The notes: a model not told the origin generated them from the letters alone. 64,000 nucleotides of DNA from CBDDEI01 sp965226775 (GCA_965226775.1 CBDDEI010000002.1:1798001-1862000); one strand, 5' to 3'; counted from the stretch's first letter, positions 7,778 through 16,264 are shown. Numbers and translations are program-made.

Positions 7778-9175
7778 ATGACGGATAGCCTCCACTCCCT
7801 AAGACTGAAGTGGAGCGCACTAAGCCTCTTCCGCGGCGTCCTAGACGACGAGACCGGCTGGCGCTTACGTGACGTGCTGGAGTACCTGGCCGACGGCGAT
7901 GACGCCACCGCGTCCATAGCCCTTGAGGCTATCGACGCCTATGCCAGCGCCGCGTCCCTGCTCCAGGCAGAAGCGTCTCTGGCAAGCAGCCATCCTGCGG
8001 GCGACCTATGGCAGGAGCACCTGCTGGACCGCCTGCTGCTGGACACCAACCTCTTAAGCGCTGCAGCGGAACGGGGCACGGGAGCGCCGCTGAGTCCCGC
8101 GCTGCGTACCAAAGCCCGCGCCGAGTTACGGGCGCTGCAAGGCATCTTCCAGCTCTCGCTGGATGGCTGGCAGCAGGCCCTCGCTCAGGCGGCTCCGGAG
8201 CACGCCGAATCCCTGGCTGCCGTATGGACGTCCTGGGAGGAAGTCGGCATAGCTGCGGGGGAAGCAGAGGCCGCGCACGCTAAGGCGCCGCTCAGGGAGC
8301 AGTTCGCCGAGTCCGATGACTGGGCCGCGTTGCTGGATTTGCTGGTGCAGCACTACCGTGAAAACGGCGCAGGGCTCTTTGGCCAGTACCGAGCCTTCCG
8401 CTGGGTTTCCCGCAGCGGGGAGGGCGTGCTGGAAGGCATCCCTCATCCAGACACAACTCGAGTTGACGACCTCATCGGCTATGAGGCGGAGAAGGCGCCG
8501 GTGCTGCGGAATACCCGCTTCTTTGTCAACGGCGCAGCGGGGAACAACGTGCTGCTCTACGGCGACGCTGGTACCGGCAAGTCATCGATGGTGAAGGCGC
8601 TGCTCAACACGTTTGGCGATCAAGGACTCCGTCTCATCGAAGTGCCCAAGGAGCTTTTGGGCGATTTCCCCTATATCACACGCCTGGTGGCGGGCCGAAG
8701 AGAACGGTTCATCATCTTTGTGGACGACCTCTCCTTTGAGGAGAACGAGACCGAGTACAAGGCGCTCAAAGCTGCCCTGGAGGGTAGTCTGGAAGCCCGC
8801 CCAGACAACGTGCTGGTCTACGCCACCTCTAATCGCCGCCACCTGATCCGGGAGTACTTCGGCGACCGCCCTACACCCGGCAGGGATGAGATCCACCCAG
8901 GTGATACTTCTCAAGAGAAGATCTCTCTGGCCGACCGCTTTGGCCTGCGGGTGGGTTTCCGCACTACAAGCCAGGCCCACTACTTCGAGATTGTGTACGG
9001 GTTAGCGGAGCGCGCCGGACTCTCCGTGTCCAAAGCAGAGCTGCGGCGTATGGCGTTGGAGTGGGCGCAGCACCAGAACGGCTTCTCCGGCCGCACCGCT
9101 ACACAGTTCGTCAACGACCTCCAAGGGGCAGCCACCAGCGGTGAGTTAACTAAAACCACAGCAGAGCACCTGTGA
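7778..9175 (+). CDS. AAA+ ATPase of the DUF815 family
   Basis: It encodes 465 residues from ATG 7778. Residues about 1-240 form a helical N-terminal part. An AAA+ module follows, with Walker A GDAGTGKS near residue 264, Walker B FIIFVDDLSF near 311 and sensor VYATSNRRHL near 350. The invariant DUF815 phrases DDLIGYE and DRFGLRVGF are present. The biological role of DUF815 ATPases is unknown. The frame is open upstream to 7682, but a TATAAT at 7732-7737 suggests that transcription begins around 7744, which excludes the longest start; a GTG at 7739 would give a leaderless form. The start is therefore uncertain. Confidence 0.85.
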   Translation: MTDSLHSLRLKWSALSLFRGVLDDETGWRLRDVLEYLADGDDATASIALEAIDAYASAASLLQAEASLASSHPAGDLWQEHLLDRLLLDTNLLSAAAERGTGAPLSPALRTKARAELRALQGIFQLSLDGWQQALAQAAPEHAESLAAVWTSWEEVGIAAGEAEAAHAKAPLREQFAESDDWAALLDLLVQHYRENGAGLFGQYRAFRWVSRSGEGVLEGIPHPDTTRVDDLIGYEAEKAPVLRNTRFFVNGAAGNNVLLYGDAGTGKSSMVKALLNTFGDQGLRLIEVPKELLGDFPYITRLVAGRRERFIIFVDDLSFEENETEYKALKAALEGSLEARPDNVLVYATSNRRHLIREYFGDRPTPGRDEIHPGDTSQEKISLADRFGLRVGFRTTSQAHYFEIVYGLAERAGLSVSKAELRRMALEWAQHQNGFSGRTATQFVNDLQGAATSGELTKTTAEHL

Positions 9176-9253
9176 CCGCCCCCGGGCTAACGCCCGGCGT
9201 TCGGGCAAATGCTCCGCCGCGGGCTAGCTCAATTCCCCTCCTAGAAGCATACG

Positions 9254-9763
9254 ATGCTTAACCCAACCCTCGTGCTAGCAGAATGGCTGGAAGCAATTCT
9301 CACTGCCTATTCCCTTGGAATGTGGGGGATAGTTTTCCCGTTGGCGGGCGGCCCGAACGGCCCGCTATGGCGCTGGGTGCTAGTTGAAGAAGGGCTCTTC
9401 ATCCTCTTTGTTTTCCTTGCGATGTGGTGGACACACATGGTATTGGGCTTAGGCAACACTGGACGAACACCCCAGCATTGGGGAACGGCCGCCGTCTTTG
9501 CCTGCTGCTTTAGCCTCCTGTGGAACTGGTACAGCCTGGTCGCCACCTATGCCATTGGCCAGGGGTTGCATCCCAACGAAGGGTGGGAGTGGGTCTACTT
9601 TACGTGGGGGTTGCCAATGCTCCTCTCAGGCGCTATCCTGCCCGGCGATCAACTGGTGCCTCAACTAGGGTTGGCTCTTCCTATAGGTACGGTGCTTATT
9701 TTGCTCCTGGGACGCGCCTGGCCCGATGGCGGCCGCGGACGCGGCTCACGAGGCGGAAGGTGA
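9254..9763 (+). CDS. Polytopic membrane protein, unrecognised
   Basis: It encodes 169 residues with about four hydrophobic helices (residues roughly 8-28, 43-66, 77-100 and 112-150). Loops are rich in Trp and Gly (PLAGGPNGPLWRWV, NEGWEWVYFTWG). The C-terminus is basic and Gly/Arg-rich (GGRGRGSRGGR), so it lies presumably on the cytoplasmic side. No family is recognised. There is no clear ribosome site before the ATG. The 78-base gap before it holds a GC-rich hairpin (cccgggc/gcccgg at about 9181-9195) without a T tract. Confidence 0.6.
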   Translation: MLNPTLVLAEWLEAILTAYSLGMWGIVFPLAGGPNGPLWRWVLVEEGLFILFVFLAMWWTHMVLGLGNTGRTPQHWGTAAVFACCFSLLWNWYSLVATYAIGQGLHPNEGWEWVYFTWGLPMLLSGAILPGDQLVPQLGLALPIGTVLILLLGRAWPDGGRGRGSRGGR

Positions 9764-9796
9764 GCACCTATAGGTAGAGGTCCACTTAGCACAAGC

Positions 9797-10648
9797 ATGA
9801 TCATCGACTTTCACGTCCATATCTTCCCACCCCGCGTCAAAGCGGACCGATCGCCCTACCTACTACGTGACCCCGGATTTCGTAGCCTCTACGACAGCCC
9901 CAAAGCGCGCATCGCAACGGCGGATGATCTGCTGTCCAGCATGGACCGTGCAGGCATCGACGTTTCCGTGCTCCAGGGATTCGGCTGGGCGTCGTCGGAG
10001 CTGTGCAGGGAGATGAACGACTACCTCATGGAGGCTGCAGCGCGCCACCCCGACCGCCTGACGCCGCTGTGCACCGTGCAGCCTGCGGACGGCGATGCTG
10101 CGCTGGCAGAGCTACGGCGCTGCACCGACGCCGCAACGCCATCCCGCGGCCTTGGCGAGATGCGCCCGGAAGAGCAGGGCTACGGCCCCACAGACTGGAC
10201 AGTCCTGGGCGCACTAGCCGCGTGGGAGACGGAGCGCCGGCTGCCCATCGTGTTCCACGCCTCGGAGCCGGTGGGACATGCCTATGCCGGCAAGGGGCAC
10301 ATGACCCCGGAGGTGCTCTATAGCCTAGCCCAGACCTTTCCCGATTGGCCTATGGTCTTTGCCCATCTGGGCGGCGGCCTCCCCTTTTACACTGCGATGC
10401 CCGAAGTGCGTACTGCTCTCCGTAACTGCTACGTAGACACCGCGGTGTGGCCGCTGCTCTACCAGGCGTCCGTCTTCCCGCCGCTCGTAGCGCTGTGGGG
10501 CGCAGATCGCATCCTCTTCGGCAGCGACTACCCTGTGCTGGAGCAGGAGCGAGTGCTGCGAGAGACCAGCGCGCTGCCCCTAGACGCCGCCGTGCTGCAG
10601 GCTATCCTGGGCGATAACGCGGCGCGCCTCCTCGGACTCGGTTCGTAA
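9797..10648 (+). CDS. Amidohydrolase family protein (amidohydrolase-2 type)
   Basis: It encodes 283 residues. A TIM-barrel metal-dependent hydrolase begins with DFHVH (metal-binding His6 and His8). Other conserved points are the His in IVFHASE, FAHLGGG, and FGSDYP with the catalytic/metal Asp near the C-terminus. This subfamily contains decarboxylases such as the ACMSD/gamma-resorcylate type as well as hydrolases, so the reaction cannot be assigned. It is cytoplasmic. It starts 34 bases after the membrane protein and is followed after only seven bases by thpR, so the two may be cotranscribed. Confidence 0.85.
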   Translation: MIIDFHVHIFPPRVKADRSPYLLRDPGFRSLYDSPKARIATADDLLSSMDRAGIDVSVLQGFGWASSELCREMNDYLMEAAARHPDRLTPLCTVQPADGDAALAELRRCTDAATPSRGLGEMRPEEQGYGPTDWTVLGALAAWETERRLPIVFHASEPVGHAYAGKGHMTPEVLYSLAQTFPDWPMVFAHLGGGLPFYTAMPEVRTALRNCYVDTAVWPLLYQASVFPPLVALWGADRILFGSDYPVLEQERVLRETSALPLDAAVLQAILGDNAARLLGLGS

Positions 10649-10655
10649 GTTCGCC

Positions 10656-11273
10656 ATGGCCGACGCCAGCGTACGGACATTCATCGCGCTGCCGCTGCCT
10701 CCGCCAATAAAGGAGCGCCTGGCCGAGGCCCAACGGATGCTGCAACAGCGGACCGGCGGGCCGGGCGTCCGCTGGGTGCAGGCCGATGGCATGCACCTCA
10801 CCCTCAAGTTCCTTGGCGACACGCCCACCGCGCGCCTCAGCGCTGTGGAGCGTGCTATGCAGGACGCAACCCAGGGCGTCGCGCCCATTGAGCTAGGACT
10901 TACCACGCTGGGAGCATTCCCCAACGCCCGCCGTCCGCGGGTGGTCTGGGCTGGGCTTAGGGGAGACCTAGATGCGCTGGAACAGCTCTTTCAACGGTTG
11001 GAGGAGGCGCTGCACCTTGCGGGCTTTCCCAAAGAAACTCGCCCGCTTTCTCCGCACATCACTTTGGGACGGGTATCGGACAATATCGCGCCCAACGCGT
11101 TAGGCAACCTGACGGCTGCCCTGAGCGCCGCACCGTCACTCGAAGCAACGCCCGGCTTGACTGGCGAGCGCCTGGTGCTCTTCCAGAGCACCCTCACGCC
11201 GCGAGGCGCTATCTATACAGAACTGTCATCGGCACAGCTAGAGGTAGTGCGTCACGAGAAAGATGCTCGTTAA
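10656..11273 (+). CDS. thpR: RNA 2',3'-cyclic phosphodiesterase
   Basis: It encodes 205 residues of the 2H phosphoesterase superfamily (LigT/ThpR). The two HxTx motifs are HLTL (His47) and HITL (near residue 134), spaced as usual for the family, with RTFIALPL at the N-terminus and WVQADGMHLTLKFLGD as the classic context. It hydrolyses 2',3'-cyclic phosphates on RNA ends. It follows the amidohydrolase by seven bases and is closed by a terminator at 11335-11365. Confidence 0.92.
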   Translation: MADASVRTFIALPLPPPIKERLAEAQRMLQQRTGGPGVRWVQADGMHLTLKFLGDTPTARLSAVERAMQDATQGVAPIELGLTTLGAFPNARRPRVVWAGLRGDLDALEQLFQRLEEALHLAGFPKETRPLSPHITLGRVSDNIAPNALGNLTAALSAAPSLEATPGLTGERLVLFQSTLTPRGAIYTELSSAQLEVVRHEKDAR

Positions 11274-11334
11274 GCGGCGCGCCTCAAAGAGTGGAGCTTT
11301 ATCGCTGCTCCATAGCCCTTAAAGAGCAACCGCG

Positions 11335-11365
11335 GAACAGGGGAGGTTTTGAGCCTCCCCTGTTC
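11335..11365. terminator. Terminator hairpin between convergent genes
   Basis: A perfect 12-base stem (gaacaggggagg/cctcccctgttc) with a 7-base loop lies between thpR (+) and the DUF4349 gene (-). The T tract is weak, so termination strength is uncertain. Confidence 0.75.
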
Positions 11366-11385
11366 TCGTTCGTGCTAAGTGTTGA

Positions 11386-12288
11386 TCAATTTTGGGGGTC
11401 GGTGGGCGGCGGACGTCGCGTGGTGAGCCGCCAGATAAGCCAGCCGATGAAGGCCGGAGGAATCAGCCACCAGGAGAACACTATCATCCGAATCCCTAGG
11501 TCTGCCAGGTCCTGGATAATGGCTAGGGATTCTTCCCACGCCTCGCGGACAGTCTCCAGCGGCTCCCAGATGGGGTCGCCGCCCCTGCTGACGATGACAG
11601 GAACCAGGCTCACCACCACTGTAGACATATCAGAAGTACGCTCCAGGACGTTCATGCGGCCCTGGATCCGCTCTATCATGCCCCGAGTATTGGTGAGCTC
11701 GACCTGAACTTTGAGCATCTCTTCAACAGTGACGGCCCGCTTCATCAGCTCCAGCAGCTGGGCTTCCGCCGCCTGCAGGTTGCGAATCTGAGCATCCAGA
11801 TCTGTGTACTCTTCAGTAACGTCTGTGGCCGTGCTGTCCTCATTCTCTACCCGCACCGCCAGCTTCCTGAGACTCGTAATTATGTGCGTGTAAGCGCTTG
11901 AGGGCACCCGGAGCGTTAACGTGGCGTACTCCACGCCATCCTGATAGTAGCTGGAGCTACCGCTGACGAAGCCGCCAATGCCCTCGGTCAGGCCACGCAC
12001 CGCCTCAAGCGCGCTGGGCACGCTATCCACCGCCAGCGTAAGAGAGGCGTTGCGCACCACCATACGATCGCTGATCTGGCTCAGCGCGCTGCTCGTAAAC
12101 GACTCCTCCCCTAGCATCGCGTCCTTTGTGAAAGCGTCCATAGCGAAGGTGGCAGACTCTGTGCTGCCCGAACTACTGCGAGACATCTCTGAGGCGGGAC
12201 TCATGGACGAGTCGAACTGGTCAGCGACCGCACCACAACCAACAAAGAGGAAGAGTCCCGCTGAGGCCAGCAACAAAGTTCGTAGCAT
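11386..12288 (-). CDS. DUF4349 lipoprotein with C-terminal membrane helix
   Basis: It encodes 300 residues. The N-terminus MLRTLLLASAGLFLFVGC is a lipoprotein signal with lipobox FVGC (Cys18). After a Ser/Met-rich linker comes the DUF4349 domain: RNASLTLAVDSV, then GGFVSGSSSYY, LRVPSSAY, a long coiled-coil (EYTDLDAQIRNLQAAEAQLLELMKRA), and the hallmark VEEMLKVQVELTNTRGMIERIQGR. A transmembrane helix near residue 265-285 anchors it again. Three consecutive ATGs (12294, 12291, 12288) are possible starts; AGGTG one base before the first fits the third best. The function of DUF4349 is unknown; the architecture suggests an envelope stress or structural role. Confidence 0.85.
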   Translation of the reverse strand: MLRTLLLASAGLFLFVGCGAVADQFDSSMSPASEMSRSSSGSTESATFAMDAFTKDAMLGEESFTSSALSQISDRMVVRNASLTLAVDSVPSALEAVRGLTEGIGGFVSGSSSYYQDGVEYATLTLRVPSSAYTHIITSLRKLAVRVENEDSTATDVTEEYTDLDAQIRNLQAAEAQLLELMKRAVTVEEMLKVQVELTNTRGMIERIQGRMNVLERTSDMSTVVVSLVPVIVSRGGDPIWEPLETVREAWEESLAIIQDLADLGIRMIVFSWWLIPPAFIGWLIWRLTTRRPPPTDPQN

Positions 12289-12442
12289 CATCATGCACCT
12301 ATTACCAGTATTTCCCATTTGGGTGGCGTTCAGGGCCTTCCGTGAAGCCCCCAAAAACCCTTTCCATGATAGCAATGAGTTGCTGCCAAGTTTAACTAAA
12401 TACGTCACTAACGGGGAAAGGTTCCAGACTAACCGCTCTACC

Positions 12443-13258
12443 CTACAGCTCCACAACGCCAAGCCGTGCGAGTATGGCCTGAACGGCGGCTAAGTTCCGT
12501 TCGTACTCCGGGTCTTGCACGCTGGCAAGCTCAACGAGGCAGGCGCTCAGGCCGACGCTGCGGGCCCAACCGTTCATGTGACCGGTAGCGCGATAACCCA
12601 AACGGCTCCTGCTTGTGTTGCGGGGCGCGCCATCGCGTCGACCGCCGGAGCCGGGGTAGCCGCTCACCTCGGAGTAGAGCTGGCTTAGCTCTCCGCCACC
12701 GAACATGAAGCCGCCCACGCTGTGGTAGTTGATGGTGAAATCGGGCCGGTTAGCCAGCATCCAGTTAGCCAGCGCCTCCGTCTCCGGCTCGGAGAACGGC
12801 GCAGAGCCGCCCAGTCCGTAGATGTAGCTGCCGTTGGAGTCGTAAGCGTCTGGCTGCCAGTCTGAATTGCCCCAGTTACGATTTGGGTCCACGCCGCTCA
12901 AATACTGTCGGCTGCCTGTAAGTAGCCCGTCGGGATTGCCTTCAGGCATCACGTACACCGTCACATTCTCCGGGATAGCATCGGGGTAAGCAGAGAAGTA
13001 CTCCATGAGCCGTAACGTAAGCTCCACTGTGTTGATCTCCGGACCGCCATGCTGGCCGCCCAGAAGAAAGAGCCGCGTTGGGCCGTAACCGTAGCGATAA
13101 ATAGTCAGCGGTTTTCCACCCTGTGACTGCCCAATGAGGATTGTGTCCGCGCAGGCGCGGACGGTCCACGGCAGGAGGGAGTAGGCTGCGCCAGCGGCCA
13201 GCGCGCCAGCGGCCACGCGCAGGAACGAGCGTCGGGTGAGGGGCTGTTTGTACGGCAT
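12443..13258 (-). CDS. Tat-exported M14-like zinc carboxypeptidase
   Basis: It encodes 271 residues. The N-terminus TRRSFLRVAAGALAAGAA is a twin-arginine signal peptide, so the enzyme is exported folded. The mature part has M14 metallocarboxypeptidase features: GGQHGGPE supplies zinc-binding His70 and Glu74 (with one more residue between them than classical HxxE), then EGNPDG, DPNRNW, the third zinc ligand in INYHS, and a C-terminal Glu in ACLVEL in the place of the catalytic Glu. It probably trims peptides or peptidoglycan stems outside the cytoplasm. It lies 154 bases upstream of the lipoprotein gene on the same strand. Confidence 0.88.
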   Translation of the reverse strand: MPYKQPLTRRSFLRVAAGALAAGAAYSLLPWTVRACADTILIGQSQGGKPLTIYRYGYGPTRLFLLGGQHGGPEINTVELTLRLMEYFSAYPDAIPENVTVYVMPEGNPDGLLTGSRQYLSGVDPNRNWGNSDWQPDAYDSNGSYIYGLGGSAPFSEPETEALANWMLANRPDFTINYHSVGGFMFGGGELSQLYSEVSGYPGSGGRRDGAPRNTSRSRLGYRATGHMNGWARSVGLSACLVELASVQDPEYERNLAAVQAILARLGVVEL

Positions 13259-13309
13259 CAGCGCACTTATAGCTTCTGGGCGTTAGACATCGCAACACGT
13301 TGGAAAATG

Positions 13310-13341
13310 AACTACCCGCGCCTCAACGTGCGCGGGTAGTT
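13310..13341. terminator. Terminator-like hairpin
   Basis: A perfect 11-base stem (aactacccgcg/cgcgggtagtt) with a 10-base loop, downstream of the 71-aa gene (minus strand) and upstream of the M14 gene. No clear T run, so it could also be an attenuator-like structure. Confidence 0.6.
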
Positions 13342-13370
13342 CGATCGTGCGGAATACTTTGGCTATTGCG

Positions 13371-13586
13371 TTACCGCAATAGCAGGCCGGTAATAACCCC
13401 ATCAACTACGTGAAAGCTAGTGGGCGATCCCACATGCAGCTCGAGAGCGTCTGGCTTCATACGTCGGTACGAATATGCCTTCTTTTCCTTTTCTGGAGTA
13501 AGCAGGGAAAGGGTACCCTTCTCAGGGCTCTCTTTCTCAGGATCGAACGACTCAAGGACGCCCCATACACTTCCATGATTTGGCAT
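13371..13586 (-). CDS. 71-aa protein, possibly cold-shock-domain-like
   Basis: It encodes 71 residues. The layout GSVWGVLESFDPEK....LSLLTPE near the start and VGSPTSFHVVDGVITGLLL at the end recalls the first and last strands of a cold-shock domain, and the length agrees with CspA-type proteins, but the RNA-binding KGFGFI and VFVH motifs are absent. AAAGGAGTGG lies upstream of ATG 13586, somewhat far. The gene is followed by a hairpin. An OB-fold nucleic-acid binder is a guess; otherwise unrecognised. Confidence 0.5.
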   Translation of the reverse strand: MPNHGSVWGVLESFDPEKESPEKGTLSLLTPEKEKKAYSYRRMKPDALELHVGSPTSFHVVDGVITGLLLR

Positions 13587-13895
13587 AGGATTCTCTCTCC
13601 ACTCCTTTCTAGATCTTATAATGCGTAACCTGCTGACTATTTATACACCTTTTGAGCAATTTATTGCTATCTCTTGCTGATATTTTTGACAGATTCAGGC
13701 TAAGCCCGCGCACGCGTCCACAGCTGATGGGCCGCCAGGTTCACATTGGAGCCAATTGCGTACCGTGTTTGTGCCAAGGGGGAAACGCAATCCCCACTAA
13801 CCAGCTCACGGTTTCGGAAGTTCCAGCCCAGTAACGAGGCCGCTTTGCCCGGCTTTCCTAACTAAACTAATTTTAGCCGTTATGGCAGGAAGAGT
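13587..13895. other. Intergenic region without a gene
   Basis: Between the divergent 71-aa gene and the Rieske oxygenase. I see no supported gene or RNA here. The A/T-rich part near 13610-13690 may hold the promoter of the 71-aa gene (a TATAAG lies just upstream of its ribosome site on the minus strand). Confidence 0.5.
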
Positions 13896-13924
13896 TTGAC
13901 AGCGGCTTGGCAGAAAACTATAGT
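13896..13924 (+). promoter_or_regulatory. Strong promoter of the Rieske oxygenase operon
   Basis: TTGACA (13896-13901), a 17-base spacer and TATAGT (13919-13924). Transcription should start near 13931, which rules out the ATG at 13907 and supports the start at 13988. Confidence 0.8.
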
Positions 13925-13987
13925 GCATCCGAGCTAGAGATTAAGATAGAATTATGTAAGGCGACTACATTTGAGAAGGAGACAGCC

Positions 13988-15358
13988 ATGCTAGCCAGAG
14001 AAATCTCCACAGACCTCTCTATGCATAACCTGGTAGACACGAACAACGGTACTATCAGGCCCGCAATTTTTAGTCATCCGGAGATATATGAGCAGGAGTT
14101 AGAGCAGGTCTTCGGCAGGATGTGGTTGTTTGTGGGTCACGAGAGCCAGATCCCCAATCCCGGGGACTTTGTCCGGTCCCGCATGGGTGAGGAGCAGGTC
14201 ATCGTCACCCGGAGCCGAGAGAATCAGATTTATGTCCTATTAAATTCCTGCCCCCATCGCGGCAACATGGTGTGCCGGTACGATAAGGGCCACGGCCTAG
14301 CCTTCCAGTGCTCCTTCCACGGGTGGACCTATGGGAGTGACGGGCGGTTGATTAACCTGCCCCCGGGTATGGAAGAAGAGTATGCCGTTGACCTGCACAA
14401 GGAAGAATGGGGGATGCTGCAGGCCCGGGTTGAGAGCTTCCACGGCACCATATGGGCCAATTGGGACGAGTCTGCTCCCAGCTTTTTAGACTACCTGGGT
14501 GGAGCCGACGAGTATCTGCGCTCAGCCTTGTCCGACGCTGAAGGAGATCCCGACGGCACAGAGCTCGCGGGTGGGATTATGAAATGGCGGGTTGGCATGA
14601 ACTGGAAGGTCCCCATGCCCGACAACGACATTACCCACGGCTGGATCACCCACCGGTCTATGCGTGGCGCAGGGTTCCCTCTGGGCGAGGAACTCGGCAC
14701 CGGACGGGACAGGTTTGTGGATAGGTACCACGTCTGGTTCCCTGAGGGCCACACCACAGCTATGGCCTTGCCTAAGGACGGCGCCGAGCGATCGGAGCGG
14801 AGCGAGGCAGGCAACGGCGAACAATCACTAGTCAGAGAATACTTCCGGGAGAAGGCGGCAAAGCGCAAAGAGCGCCTGGGAAGGCTCGCGCAGGTCAACG
14901 AGTTGCCGCACATCTTCCCCAACATTGGCGCAGTGGGACGCATTTTCCGCATCATGCACCCGCAGGGGCCAGAGGGGTCGGAAATGTGGTCGTACATCCT
15001 GGTGGACAAGAACGCGCCGCAAGAGGTCAAGGATGCAATAATCCTGGACCGCCAGCGGATTTCGGGTCCCAATGGGATGCAGCAGAAAGACGACATGGAG
15101 AACTGGTATATTCAGACCCGCTACAGCAAGGGTTTCACGACACGGTGGCGGCTGCGCCAGAACAACCAGTTGGGGATGTCGAGGCCGTCGTTGCACGGGC
15201 CCTCTAATTTCGGTCTGCCGGGGATGTTCCACTCCTACCCCACCGACGCGAATTACCGGCATTTCTTCGACCGCTGGGCCACTGTCATGGAGGCCGGGAG
15301 CTGGGACGATATGCGTGTCAAAGAGTCTGATTCTGCAAGGGTAGGAGGAGCAGTATGA
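13988..15358 (+). CDS. Rieske non-heme iron oxygenase, alpha (catalytic) subunit
   Basis: It encodes 456 residues from ATG 13988, which has AGGAG seven bases upstream and lies downstream of the promoter. The Rieske [2Fe-2S] ligands are in SCPHRGN (about residue 88) and CSFHGW (about 108). The mononuclear iron site is HGWITH in the NWKVP context (about residues 215-223), with the Asp of DDMENW as likely third ligand. This is the ring-hydroxylating dioxygenase alpha family, which attacks aromatic or other unsaturated rings using electrons from a ferredoxin/reductase that is not encoded nearby. The ATG of the beta subunit overlaps its stop. The substrate cannot be inferred. Confidence 0.93.
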   Translation: MLAREISTDLSMHNLVDTNNGTIRPAIFSHPEIYEQELEQVFGRMWLFVGHESQIPNPGDFVRSRMGEEQVIVTRSRENQIYVLLNSCPHRGNMVCRYDKGHGLAFQCSFHGWTYGSDGRLINLPPGMEEEYAVDLHKEEWGMLQARVESFHGTIWANWDESAPSFLDYLGGADEYLRSALSDAEGDPDGTELAGGIMKWRVGMNWKVPMPDNDITHGWITHRSMRGAGFPLGEELGTGRDRFVDRYHVWFPEGHTTAMALPKDGAERSERSEAGNGEQSLVREYFREKAAKRKERLGRLAQVNELPHIFPNIGAVGRIFRIMHPQGPEGSEMWSYILVDKNAPQEVKDAIILDRQRISGPNGMQQKDDMENWYIQTRYSKGFTTRWRLRQNNQLGMSRPSLHGPSNFGLPGMFHSYPTDANYRHFFDRWATVMEAGSWDDMRVKESDSARVGGAV

Positions 15359-15912
15359 CCGCAAGACCAAAGACTATAGAAGACTACATGCTGCAGCTGG
15401 AGGACCACTTGCTGCGGCTGGAGGTTGAAGACTTTCTGTGGCACGAAGCAGACCTGCTGGACGAGTTCCGCTACAAGGAGTGGCTGGACCTGCTCACAGA
15501 TGACATGACCTACTGGATGCCCATCCGGCAAAACGTCCCATCCAGAGAGATGGAGAACGAGATGGCGGGAGAGGGTCCGGCTGAGGTGTCGTGGTACTCT
15601 GACGACAAGCCGATTCTGGAGGACAGGGTGGGGCAGATCCTAACCCATGTCCACTGGGCTGATGAGCCCTTTTCCCGGGTAACCCACATGATATCCAACA
15701 TACGGGTGCTTGACCGGAACGGGCCCGACGAGATCCGGGTTAAGTGCCGGTTCTTGTTCTATCGCAACCGGCACGCGGACGAAGAGAGCACCTTCATCGG
15801 AAAGCGGATCGACACGCTGCGGCGTACCGATGACGGCTGGAAGATCAGCCGTCGGGAGATCTACCTAGACGAGAGTGTCATGCTCTTCAAGAACTTTACA
15901 AACTTCTTCTAG
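15355..15912 (+). CDS. Aromatic-ring-hydroxylating dioxygenase beta subunit
   Basis: It encodes 185 residues with the NTF2/SnoaL-like fold of dioxygenase beta subunits. Conserved phrases are WHEADLLDEFRYKEWLDLLTDDMTYWMP at the start, RVTHMISNIRV in the middle and ESTFIGKRIDTLRR...WKISRREIYLDESV at the end. It is structural and assembles with the alpha subunit as an alpha3beta3 oxygenase in typical members. Its ATG overlaps the alpha stop by four bases (ATGA), so translation is coupled. The C-terminus VMLFKNFTNFF is typical of the family. Confidence 0.93.
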   Translation: MTARPKTIEDYMLQLEDHLLRLEVEDFLWHEADLLDEFRYKEWLDLLTDDMTYWMPIRQNVPSREMENEMAGEGPAEVSWYSDDKPILEDRVGQILTHVHWADEPFSRVTHMISNIRVLDRNGPDEIRVKCRFLFYRNRHADEESTFIGKRIDTLRRTDDGWKISRREIYLDESVMLFKNFTNFF

Positions 15913-15924
15913 GGCGGCAGGAAA

Positions 15925-16119
15925 ATGGCACTTAAATTCAAGGTTGGAGACAAGGTTAAGGTGCCAGAAGGCACGCAGGGAGCCAGGGCTTGGTGGTCGG
16001 AAAAAGAAGCTACCGTGCGAGCGGCATTTGAAGATACCGCCATGTACGAGGTTCTGTTTGACGACGCCGAGGACTTCGCGTTCATTGAGGAGCACATGCT
16101 TGCCCCAGTGAGCAAATGA
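15925..16119 (+). CDS. 64-aa protein with SH3/KOW-like beginning, dioxygenase operon
   Basis: It encodes 64 residues and starts 12 bases after the beta subunit, so it is almost certainly in the same transcript, which ends at the terminator at 16142. The N-terminus LKFKVGDKVKVPEGTQG looks like the first strands of a small SH3-like or KOW barrel, followed by a strand pair MYEVLFDDAEDF and a helix FIEEHMLAPV. No family is assigned. It may help regulate, assemble or supply the oxygenase, but this is only from position. GGCAGGAAA precedes the ATG. Confidence 0.65.
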   Translation: MALKFKVGDKVKVPEGTQGARAWWSEKEATVRAAFEDTAMYEVLFDDAEDFAFIEEHMLAPVSK

Positions 16120-16141
16120 AGGCAAGGCATAAGGATAAAGC

Positions 16142-16173
16142 AAAGGCCCCCAGGAATTAACCTGGGGGCCTTT
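16142..16173 (+). terminator. Intrinsic terminator of the Rieske operon
   Basis: A 13-base perfect stem (aaaggcccccagg/cctgggggccttt) with loop aattaa. It separates the operon from the tRNA-Met on the other strand. Confidence 0.9.
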
Positions 16174-16189
16174 ATCACGCCTAGTTTGG

Positions 16190-16264
16190 TGGTGGCGGGG
16201 GTGAGATTTGAACTCACGACCAAGGGCTTATGAGTCCCCTGCTCTGCCACTGAGCTACCCCGCC
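16190..16264 (-). tRNA. tRNA-Met (anticodon CAT)
   Basis: The minus strand reads GGCGGGG, D-arm GCTC/GAGC, loop CTCATAA, T-arm GTGAG/CTCAC with TTCAAAT, acceptor CCCCGCC, discriminator A and encoded CCA. The anticodon stem has an A-G apposition at the pair next to the loop (31-39). The first acceptor pair is closed (G-C), so this is an elongator Met or a tRNA-Ile whose C34 is modified to lysidine; elongator Met is the default call. Confidence 0.93.

Noticed and set aside
13907..13987. Upstream start of the Rieske alpha subunit at 13907
   Set aside because: It lies between the -35 and -10 elements of the promoter; the ATG at 13988 has a proper Shine-Dalgarno.
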